Source: Apostichopus japonicus (taxonomy: Eukaryota; Echinodermata; Holothuroidea; Aspidochirotida; Stichopodidae). Taken from it: DNA of 64,000 nucleotides. Below the pieces are notes generated by a model that searched no databases, was not told the origin of the DNA, and saw nothing but the letters and a program-made list of their open reading frames with translations. Both the position numbers and the translations under genes were made by a program. The stretch lies in NCBI RefSeq assembly GCF_037975245.1, contig NC_092575.1, positions 3,990,501 to 4,054,500 on the forward strand, read 5' to 3'. Within the stretch, counting starts at the first letter, position 1. Every line of letters starts with the position of its first letter. Positions 12,301 to 24,300 of the stretch are shown here, one piece after another.

Positions 12301-15300
12301 AGTTTGTCCTTACTTGAGAAATATTGCTATCACTTCTATCATTAAACTGTGAAGCCCAATTTTTTTGGTGCAAACTTGATTGTGGTAAAAATGACAGACA
12401 ATGAAAAGTTTGGTGAGAGGGCCTGTTTCCACCCCACCATCCACTTTAGCCCCTTCTACCTGGCACTCCATTCATGACACAATAGCCTTTGTCAAACAAT
12501 GTCTGACGTTTTCAAACTTTAATGTAGAATGACACTACAAAACGTATCGCTACTATCTTGTACACTGGAACTGTAATTGTTGTATTAAGATGACATCATG
12601 TAATACTTGTTACTTAGAGTTACAAATGTTTGATATATATCACTGCTCTGATTGAAAAAGTAAATTCTTAAATAAGCCAGCTCTCTATTGTAGACTACAA
12701 AAGGTATTGAGAAATGTTGCCTCAAGTTGATGATACAGATCAGCAATTATGATAAAGCAGCTCCCAAAGGGTTCATGTTACACAGATAATGGGTTTAATT
12801 ACACAGTGGGATGACTACAGTCATCTCTCTCATAGAGCGATGCCTAATGAGCTAAATGCCAGAGTTGTGGAATGTTATAAATCACTCCCAAGATTGAATG
12901 ATTAAAAAAACATGAATCTTGAGTACTTGGTACATTAAACCAAGATATATCAATTGGAGAGCTCTACATTAAATAAGCCTTTATCTTGCAGAGTATCATT
13001 TCAGATTTTACAGGCTAAACAATGAAACTTCAATATGGGTCCATTATAGACAAGTACCACAGGGGCCATTTACATAGGCTGGAGTTTCATTAATTAGCAT
13101 CAGAGTATCATTTTACTTGGGCTGATATCCACTTGTAATGAAGCTTCAAATGATTCTTGTACAGAAAAGTATTACAGGGACCTTTCACCTAGACTGGAGT
13201 ATCATTAATGTATCATAATATCCAGAGTAATATTTTACTTGGGCTGACCATCAAGCTCGCAAAGACGCTTTAATAAATTAATAACTTATAATGAACGTAC
13301 CTAGGGTATCAAATTTGCTAAGGTTCTATAATATATGGCTTTGGTTATTTAACCATACGTTTGAGGGTACAGGGGAGGGCATTACCATCCACTAATTTGT
13401 CATTGATTCTTGAAGGTCATTTACAAGCCCTGATATTAAAAATGCAAATTTATTTAAGTAGTATCAAATTCCTTATTTTGAAGTTAAAGGAGCTCCCCCC
13501 CCCCGGATGACACATCTAGGTCAAAGTTTTCTTCACAGCATTTGTTAGTGTTGGATCCATGGATAAAGTGTCTGATACATGTATTTTAACTTTTAACTTC
13601 TGAATGTATCACAGATGATGTCCCATTAAACTGTATACAGTATTCATGTACTGGGAGCAACATGATATTTTGACCAATGTCTTTTCTCTTTCAGGCTTTA
13701 TCAAAATCGTTCGCAGGCCAACTGTGGCGTGCGGGGCCATCTTATTGAGAACCCCTGCGACAGCAGACAGAGAAATGCTCACCGCAGAGTTTACTCCGGA
13801 CACACATATATACTGTACCACAGGAATTGTAAGAACTGATCAAACATCATCATTATCACACAGAGAATGAGACAATCGCTAACTTTTTAACTGAATCCTT
13901 GTGAGTTATTACTTAGCTCCTTGAGTGCAAATTAGCCCATGTACATAGTGAAGATTTGATGAAGGCTGTTATCAATCTCTACCATGAAGTTAAATGTAAA
14001 CCAATGTCTCTGAGTGCCAAGCTACAAAACGAAGAGACACTTTCAAAACTACAGTAGAGAGCAAAATCATGTTTCTGAACTTCTACTTCTAACTTACAGA
14101 ACTACTTACAGAAAAACTGTTCATTAATTTAAATTAATTTGGGCCACTAATTAATTGCAAAGTTATTTTCTTTTCTTTCTCTTTTTTTGGTGCCCATTTC
14201 TGCAGATGGAACAAACAACCTCTAAAGTAGAGATGAAAAAAAAAGCAACCAAAAAAAAAAAACGACTGATCTGTGCTGATTGCTGAACAAGATGTTACGA
14301 ATAACAAACAAAAACCGGCAGTCTGTCATTGGGGGCATCCAATTGTTAAAACCTGGTTTAATTACTTGTTGGATGGAAGTAAATTGAAAGAAGAGACACA
14401 TGTTCCTGAATTTGCAACCAATTTACTTAACCTGGAATGGGAAACCAAACAGTAAAACAGAAACAATTAGACCAGAGTGAAGGAAACTCGGACAGTTTAA
14501 CTTGTATTTAAGGTTTCCACAAGAAACTGTCATCGGAAAATACGTCTGCATCTTCTGGCCTCAGAAATGTGAGCAGGCTCTTGAAGTGCTAGAAATTTGT
14601 CAAAACAGCTGTTAAAAAAAAATTGTCAATTTTCCTATTTTTTGCAAAGTTCTCAGATCTATATTCCTCTGAACAGTCTGAACAATTCCTACCGGACATA
14701 ATGGAGGCACGACTAGGTGAACATGCCCCTTTCGATGGTGCATGTTTCAAAATTTCCAACTCGTTCAAGAGCAAGGAATCAAATGGAGACTTTTGCCAGA
14801 AATTTGAGGCCAAGTGCTGAGTCAATAGTCCAGTTGATATTTGTGAAAATTAAAGTTACACCGTTTAAGTTTGAATTGAATAACATACTAGGGTATAGTT
14901 TAAGTCTTCAAATTTTGTGTAGTACTTTTGAGGACTCTGAACGGCTTAATTAATGAGGAGAAATATTTTCATTGCATCTGTAGAGTGGTAGAAGACTGAG
15001 TGAGACAATTCAAATTAAAGCTACTGTATAAGCCACCATCTGGAGGTATCACACAGATTGGTCGAACAAAAGGAAATATCCTGGGAAAAATTATGTTATG
15101 AATTTGCAGTTTACACGAATGAAAACACACAATTAGGGGTTAACTTCAAAGTTTTGCACCAATGAAAAGATACAGTATTATCAAATAAATATGTAGGAAA
15201 CAAATATGTATTTTTGCACATGTATGTAATGTGTAGCTCATACCTCTCCATGGTTGTTACCACATATATGATAAACCTCTTTAGTAACTGAAAGGTAATA

Positions 15301-18300
15301 TCCCGTCATGTGTGAAATTAACTTGAATGACTGCTCTTGGGTGACACAAAGTTATGACCATGCAAAACGTAGCATTAATACAGTATGCAACCTCCATGAC
15401 TAAATGACTTCAGAATCAGTCTCCTGCGAATGAAGGCAATGATTTCTAGCTGGCTGCACTGGTTCGGGAATCACTGGTCTACACCATGACCAGCAGCATG
15501 GTGTAAGCACCACCACCACCAAGACCCTCTCAAATTGCACAGCGTTAAAGCCAGTGACGTAGCAAGGAGTGACAGGGCCCCCGGCACAGCACTAGAGATG
15601 ACACCCCGAAGGAAAGCCCCAGCCATGGCTTCGGGCTTGGTTGGGCAATCTGTGATATTGGCACCTTTTAACACCCTGCTCAATATGGCTCTCCCATGTC
15701 CAAAGAGTGCGTGGGACCTGTTATACCAGTGGCGTCTTGGTAGGCTAGGAGGGTGCGTTTGTGTAGTAGGAGACAGGTAAGAGAGGAGTGAATTAAATAA
15801 CGGACAGCAATTTAATGTCTATACTAGCTGTCTTGTCGACCTGTTGCTGGCTCCAGTGGCTGAATTGGTGTGGTTTTTTTGGGGTGGGGGGCTCCTTGAC
15901 ACCAGGCCCCAATGCGGCCCAGGTCCTGGGCGTTTGGACCAGCCTTGTTATGCTACTGATGAAAGCAATTATTCTCAATTTGTATTTGGCAATTGCCCTG
16001 AATCTAGAGTATAACTCAAATACCATTGAAACTGAACAAATGTAACACCCTCTGAGCTTACACTGACCAAATACGTATACATTAAATTAGCCAGCAAAGT
16101 TGATCATCCTCATCATCCCATTAACAGTTGAGAAGTCTGCAATCTATTATCCATGGATATACGTTCTGCAGAATATCGTCATGAGAACTTGCGACATTTG
16201 ATTAATTGCATCCTTTTCTGTTGCTCAGACAGTCAGACAGACAGACAGACAGACTTGTAAGTGCAACTTCAACCCCCCCCCCAAAAAAAAAAAAAAAAAA
16301 AAAATCTTCTTTTGACTGTGTACTCACATTTTATAGTAAAACACCTCTGATTCTTTGTTGTTTACAGCTGCCCCCATTAAATGGTTGTCTATAACATCCA
16401 GTACATCTTGGCAAATATCTGTAAGTTCTTTTTCCACCTGAAATTCACAACAAAAAAACATCAATAGGAATTTATGATAGACAGCAAAATTAAGAAACAC
16501 GTCTCCACAAAAAGAAAGATAAAAAAAAAATTCACACACAATAGTGATAAAACAAGTGCTCCTTCACAAATTCTATCACCCCCACACCAACCCCCCCCCC
16601 CCTCTGCTTTGCTCAACTTTGGTAAAGTCATTGTACATGTATTGATGACACAGACATGTAGGGCAATGCTCCATGCAGCATATTATGAAACACAATAAAA
16701 GTAAGGTTGCATAAACACAAGGACTATACTGTTAACTTCATTCTGTTGTCAATTAATGGAGAACTTTCAGATAACCCCCCTTCCGCCCTTGCCCCCACCC
16801 ATTACCCCCTTCCAAAGTTTGGAGTTTCGTCCACTTCCCACTCTTGTTTAATGTTCACGATGAGCAAGAGAAAAAATTACAACTACTGTAGCATACACTT
16901 TGACTTCAAATGTGTCTTGTATTTTTAAATAAAATAAACAGTTCATTTCACGGAGCTACAGATACTGTACTCAAGCCTTCAAAGCCTCAAGGATGCAAGC
17001 AAATGAGTGAAGTGAAGCAGTAAATTGGAAAAAGACAAACTAGAATATCTGATATTGTATGTAAGTTGTACATACTGTATTGTATATATATATGTATTCT
17101 GAACAGGCACATGTACTGACTGACATACGATACGTATCATACCCGGCTTTGTAACATCGTAAAAACTGGCAACATTGCCATCTTCTAAACCTGGGTAATG
17201 CTACACTCTGAGCAGGGATGTATTCAAGTGAGATAGACATACAGTACTACAGTGGTAAAGTTTTGTACACACAAGAAATCAACAACAAGAAATCAATGAT
17301 GTCACTTCCCCGTTGGCTCGCGTTGAACAAAATGTAAATTTGAACTGAAGAATGAACGACTTTTACCAGCATTCTGCCAATCTGGGCCTCATAACCTGCT
17401 TTAAGTTTAGCAGACGACATATTGTGTCATAAGTGTAAGACAGCCGATTAGGGTACTATTTAGGGCTTAACAGTGCAACAAAAAATGGTGTACTTGTTGG
17501 CAACAACCTACGTACTGTAACTCTGAAGAGTATCTCTTTGGTTGGATATATCTTTTTCTATACTCAGAGAGAGACTCATTTCCATATTCTAACACAGAAT
17601 TCTGCCTACCTAGAACCCCAACACAATGTTTTTAACATTGCAAGTGGCTGTTTTCATTTTTTTATTTTGTCTCTCTCTGCTAATTCCTTTTTCTATTTCT
17701 CACTTTGAGGTTTGATTATGATGTTTTTCTGGCAACATGTGATAACAGTTTTTTGGATGGTTCAAGTGCTTCAAACTGCTTACCACATCCTCCAACATTT
17801 ACGGTGACAGAGAAAGACACACTAAAGAGGTATAGCCTCCCGTGACCCAACGATCATGCTGTAATTGTAGTGGGAGCAATTTGAGCGCAGAGCACCAGGA
17901 TATCAAATTATGGCAACTTTGGTTGGTATTGCAACATGAACAATGTGGATGCTATGATTGCACAATACAGGTGAGTTAATTGCCCTGTACTAGCTCAGTG
18001 CATGGTTGAGGAGTGACAGGTAAAAGAGGTGGTGTTAAGGCAACTTGGGACGGTAATTTAGTCCAAACAGTAAACTTGGTTTTCCTTCAGACAATTCTGG
18101 ACATTTCCAACCTGCAGAAGTGCTTGCCCAACAACTGAGAATATAATGACAGGTATAAATTGGGTGATTTTACAGCAAAGAAACCATCTAAAAAATCCCT
18201 CAGAAAAACTGGAGAGTAAACTTGGTTCTCCAATAATAATTCCAAATGCTCATTCAAGGGCACTTATTCTTTTTTAAAACAATCGATGGTTCCTCAAAAA

Positions 18301-21300
18301 TACTGTTGGTTGTCAAGACAACAGAAAGACTGTCTCAGCTAGATCACTGGAGGACCTAGAACTTCATCAGACCGAACATCGTGAAAGTCCTACCGTAGTT
18401 CATACTTTTAGATTTCTGTGTGAAAGCTAGAACGACCCAAACAAACCATACAGGATAAACTTGTACAATGGCAAAACCATGAATATCGAAACAATAGATG
18501 ATGCAATTTGTTACCAGAGATCAATTGATGTGTGTGCTAGATTGAATCCACCACTTCCATACTTTTTACACACAGATGATGAAACCAATGCAAGTACATG
18601 CTGGTTACAGCATAATCACTTGAATTTACAGATCGTTAAGGAATTATTTCTTGATACCTTAATTAAACAAAATTGCATTTTTGCTACAATTATATTCTCC
18701 TGTGCTGGTGTGGTGATTGTGAGAATTTGAGGAAAGAGCTACAATAAACAAGAGCCCAAGGGCACTGTGGTTCCTTGCTTGGGGTATATGACAATACACA
18801 TAATATTATCAAGCAAGATTGGGCTGAAATAGTCCAAGTAATTGTGGTCCTACATGTTCCCATAAAGTAACCAACACCATAGCCAACACTTTCGTGATAA
18901 AAAAAAATCAACCTTGTCACACCTTGGCACTAGGAGTTATTGCATTAAATGTGTGAAAATTAACTTTGACCTCAAATAACTTCGCACACGAAGGTCAAAT
19001 GGGGGTCAACCCATTGACATTTATGATCAGAAGTTTCCTTTGACATCTGAAAATAGCATCGAAACTGTAAAAATCCCCAAAACACGGAAAGGTCACCAGA
19101 GGTCAAATTGAGGTCAAGGGTCACCCAGATGCGGGTCAACAATTGGATTACATTGAGGCAACTCCCAACCCTAACAGACATTTTGTTCTCAAGTTATTGC
19201 AAAAATACTAGTTTTTTATCATTAATTGACCTTTGGTGACCTTGTATCACATAACCGTTAAGTTTGAAAATGCTCCCCTATACCATTTGCAACTACTCCA
19301 AAAATATTAACCTTGTCACACCTTGGAACTGGGAGTTATTGCATTAAATGTCTGAAAATTAACTTTGACCTCATATAACTTCGCACACGAAGGTCACACG
19401 GGGGTCAACCCATTGACATTTATGATCAGAAGTTACCTTTGACATCTGAAAATAGCATCAAAACTGTAAAAATCCACAAAACACTAAAAAGGTCACCAGA
19501 GGTCAAATTGAGGTCAAGGGTCACCCAGATGTGGGTCGACAATTGGATTACATTGAAGCAACTCCCAACCCTAACGGACAATTTGTTCTCAAGTTATCGC
19601 AAAAAATACTAGTTTTTTATCATTAATTGACCTTTGGTGACCTCGGATCACATGACCGTTAAGTTTGAAAATATTCCCCTATACCATTTGCAACTTGTCT
19701 CAAAATATCAACTGTGTAACACCTTGGCACTGGGAGTTATTACACTAAATGTCTGAAAATTAACTTTGACCTCATATATAGTTAACATACAAAGGTCACC
19801 TTGGGTCAACTTATTGACATTTTTTATTGATGAGACCTAAATTAGAGCATCAAACTATAAAAATTCAAACAATTTTTTCTTTGCCCATTTTCTACCCCCA
19901 AAATACTAGTTTTTTGACATTAATTGACCTTTGGTGACCTCGGATCACATGACCGTTAAGTTTGAAAATATTCCCCTATACCATTTGCAACTTGTCCAAA
20001 AATATCAACCATGTCACACCTTGGAACTGGGAGTTGTTGCATTAAATGTCTGAAAATTAACTTTGACCTTGTATAACTTCGCACACGAAGGTTACACGGG
20101 TGTCAACCAATTGACATTTTTGATCGGAAGGTACCTTTGATATCCAAATCTAGCATCAAAACCAAACATTTTCTTTTTTGCTCGTTTCCTCCCAAAATAA
20201 GCACATTTTTTCTAATGTGACCTTTGACCTTGGTTTCAGATGTAGTTTAATCTCCTGATTCCAAAAAACAAAACGAAAAGTCTGTACAACCATCCTAACT
20301 CCGACCGAAAAACTTTGACCCCATATAACTTCGCACATAAAGGTCACACGGGGTCAACCTATTGACATTTATGATCAGAAGGTACCTTTGACATCTGAAA
20401 ATAGCATTGAAACTGTAAAAATCCCAAAAACACGAAAAGGTCACCAGAGGTCAAATTGAGGTCAAGGGTCACCCAGATGCGGGTCGACAATTGGATTACA
20501 TTGAGGCAACTCCCAACCCTAACGGACATTTCGTTCTCAAGTTATTGCAAAAATACTAGTTTTTTATCATTAATTGACCTTTGGTGACCTCGGATCATAT
20601 GACCGTTAAGTTTGAAAATGCTCCCCTAACCAGTTCACAACTTGTCCCAAAATATCAATCTTGTCGCACATTGGCACTGGGAGTTATTGCAGTTTTAATA
20701 TTTTCAGTTTTTGGACCATAACTGACCTTTGGTGACCTTTGTGGGCACCAAAAACAATAGGGCACACCTTCTCCATATGGCGGATCTATAGTCCAAGTTT
20801 GGCCTCAATCCAACATTCCCTTATTGAGATAGAGCGTACCCAAGCAAGTGTCACAGATGCACACACACACATACATACATACATACATACACACATACAT
20901 ACATACATACACACACACATACGCCAACCTGACTGCATAGGTTCCTTTTGCTAAAGCAAGGAACCAAAAATTGGCAATTTTGACCTTTAGAAGTTAAAAT
21001 GTCAGTGCAACCCAACCATGTTGGGTGAAAAAGTTTTGAAAAGAGCATGAAATTTTTGGTGGCTACACTAGACAAAAATACATGCTTGACTGTCAAATTT
21101 GTAAAGAAACTGTTGTCTCCTGATTAAGACATTAACACAGGCATGTAACCTTTTTCCTCAAGTAAAAAAATATGAGCTAAAACTAGTTTTCTCTCAGTAG
21201 TGTTACCTCAGGGTTATGTTTACATTTTCATCCGCATTGTTCACCTATGGGTATTATGCACAACACTAAACCTCCATCACAACTATGAAATTTCACAGAA

Positions 21301-24300
21301 AGATACGAGTCACCAATTGTTGGGGGCGGTATTATAATTTAACCACTAAACAGATGCCCATTAAACTTTGCCTTTAATGATAACGGTGAGCAATATGTAC
21401 AGGTATATGACACGTTTACAAACGGTTCGTGGCATTATTAAACACAAATTACCAATGGTAATGACATGATTACCTTCTTGTGACCTTCTTCTTTGACAGG
21501 TTTCACCAATTGTCACATGAAATATCGGCTTGAATTTCATCCTTTGTTGACGCCCAATTTTCTTGGGTTTGATATTGAAAGTTAACAAACCCATTTTGGA
21601 TGGTGACAATAGATGAAATTAATTTGGCCTGAACGCAGAAATTGCTGACATCACCATCGTTAGTGCCAAATGTAAACATGCTTTTACACGTAAATTGTAA
21701 ACTTAGAAGGTAAATCTGTACGTCTTCTGAAGCTTGACAGGATTAGTGCAAATGTTTCTACAAGACAGGTGCAAGAGGCATGAAGTATATAGAGTACACA
21801 CTAGTCATTCTTAGATATATTCAGACCAAACAGATCTCTTTCCCCTGTATGCCAAAACCGCTTACTAGACCTCGTGAGTGGTCAATTCAAAATGGGCAAG
21901 ATGAGTTGGAAGTACAAAGAGTAATGGTGGTGGCAGTGCTGGGGTGGGGGAACAAAGTGTAACTAATGTGTGGAAATAAGTACAAGATAAAATTAAAACC
22001 TGTGAAAGGGCAAAGAAAAACACCCAACAGACTGAGTATTTCTACCCGAGTCCAGCCCCTTTTATCATTCTTCAGAGGGAAGCTTACGCACCTCTTCTCT
22101 GTAAGCTACGATCCTCGGGAGATCTTCCGTTTCGCCTTTGGTCTCTGCCTTACTCTCCATGTTGGTGATGATCCTCCACGAGGCCCTACGAGCACCGATG
22201 ACATTCTTGTACGCTACAGATAAGAGATTTCTTTCTTCTATAGTTAAGTCGATGTCCAAACACGCAACCTTCTTCATGGCCTGGACCATCTCTGTCGAAA
22301 GGAAATAAAAAAAGAATGGAAACGTGTGAGCTAGTTTACACTCGACACGTGGCTATGGTGAATGTACTTTTCAGTACAGTAGGTATGTACTGTATAAAGT
22401 CAGATTGACTAAATATCTCAAGTTGTGTAACTTTACATTTATGAGATACATTATGAGAGCATTGTGGTCAAGTGGTTAAGGCAGTGGACTTGTGATCTAA
22501 GGCTTGCAGGTTCGAGTCCTGGACAGATCATTACGTTGTGTCCTTGGGCGAGACACTTTATCTCTATTGCCTCTCTTCATGCACCCAGGTGTATAAATGG
22601 AGAGGGGACCTGTGAGATAAACTGTCAGCTGGGCGCTATTTAGTTGCTGCCATGTGGACTTTGTAGTGTTGTAGTGTTGGATTGCTATTTTGCTTCACAC
22701 TGACCGATCCATGTTATAAATTACGCCTCAATCTAAACTGAGAGACTGTAGTACGCAGTGGTTACCACCAGTGAAAACACAGTTTCGTTATATACTTGTT
22801 TTTTATTGTGATTGACTTGTTTTGTTAAGTGGAGCAGCTACTTCTTGTTTCCGATTTGGCGCTATATTAATCCACTGTATTATTATCATTATTGTTATTG
22901 TACTTAACTTTAAACATATAATATGCAGTTAGATTTTTGGTCCCAAAATGGGTAAAGGTCAAGTTTTTAACTGTTTCGTTTTTGCAAACTGTTGAATTCA
23001 TGCCTAAATTTGCTAGTGGCACTTGGTGAACAAAATGGGACATAAATATTGTCAGGTAGAAAATCCTTTCCTTGCATGGTCAAGTATAGTAATACTGTAC
23101 TCATAGGAGCAAGTCCTGTACATAAATTTGTACTGCCTTTCCGCTTGTTATTAAGTTGGGATGAAGCAACATTTGGCTAGAAGTACAACCGATATCTATA
23201 GATGAGCAGGTATATGCATCAAGCAAATTTTCCATTGCTCTTAGCTGTGGACACTTTACATCGACAGTATAGAACAGGAAATTGACAGCTTATAGAAGTC
23301 ACTAGTAATTTATTTGATGCAATATGGATGCACTGTATATATGTATATACAAAAACTTGAGCACACAGACTTAGGCCTACTGATCATGGTTGCTGATTAT
23401 AAGCTACCAGCATTGACAAGCATATATTTACATTAATTTTTAGCAAATAGCCATTGTCTGTTTTTTGGGGGGAATTTGGACAGACCACAATGATCAACCG
23501 CAATGTAACAGTTTTAGTGGAGGAAGGAGGTTGGGTTAGGATACTGGGCGTGAGGTTGCTGATTATAAGCTACCAGCATTGACAAGCATACATTTACTTT
23601 AATTTATAGCACATAGCCATTGTCTGGTGTTTGTTTTGTGAATTTGAGACAGACCACACTGATAAACTGCAATGTAACAGTTTTAGTGGAGGAAGGAGGT
23701 TGGGTTAGGATACTGGGGTGAGGATACAGCTGTGGGGTGCCATAGGGCAGGAATAAAGATTACCATCTTGATCCCATGCCTGTCTCTTACTCGAGAACAG
23801 ATCACATTAGCTGTGTAATTTGTGTACATACATGACAATTATAAGTAGTTGAATAGCAGAGCTCTATACGTACAGCACACAGCACAGTTCACTGAATGTT
23901 TATATATACTGTAGCCTCAGCACAATCATAAGATTTTTCACAAAATGCTGCCCAAACCTCAAATAAACACTGAAAATCAAAGGAAATGTCTCTCCAATGC
24001 ACCATGTAAATGTGGAACGACAAAACAAGAAAAGTACAAGAGAGACAGTTGAATAAAACGAACTATAGAACGAGACAACTAAAGTATTATCTAAGCTGAA
24101 CAAGGTTGCACCCTTCATCCCAAAACAATGCACTCACAAAATATCTGCTGTATTTCAAGTGTATCTCTTTGATTGCAGTACTAAGTGCTTTAAAATTAAG
24201 CACTGAAAGAATTAACACGGCTCTAAATAGACTGTTAAACCGTGTGAGCATGCACAGCAATGAATGCGTCCATAAATCTAACAGCACTCTATAGTCTCCA

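Larger units (their letters stand above)
11985..16327. other. YWHAE coding intron 3
   Basis: This 4.3-kb GT-AG intron holds a degraded hAT-like element (12194-12468), a diverged tandem duplication (13021-13255), an exon-like segment on the plus strand (13695-13828), an hAT-like element (15552-15958) and a run of CAGACA units, C and A near 16230-16306. I see nothing supportable in 12470-13020, 13830-15550 or 15970-16230. Confidence 0.7.
18768..20966. mobile_element. 2.2-kb repeat unit with 13-bp inverted ends
   Basis: TGGTTCCTTGCTT at 18768-18780 is the exact reverse complement of AAGCAAGGAACCA at 20954-20966. Between them lie about 1.8 kb of roughly 400-bp tandem units and a CA/CATA microsatellite. 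The right end can also fold on itself (GGTTCCTT...AAGGAACC). No target duplication was found next to these ends, so the true boundary may lie further out. No coding capacity was seen. It may be a non-autonomous DNA transposon, or a satellite-like repeat bounded by hairpins. Confidence 0.5.
16438..22091. other. YWHAE coding intron 2
   Basis: This 5.65-kb GT-AG intron is dominated by the 2.2-kb repeat block at 18768-20966. The rest holds C-rich tracts near 16589-16602 and 16776-16812, and an ACAGGTAAAAG sequence near 18016. I see nothing else in 16850-18760 or 20970-22090. Confidence 0.7.
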
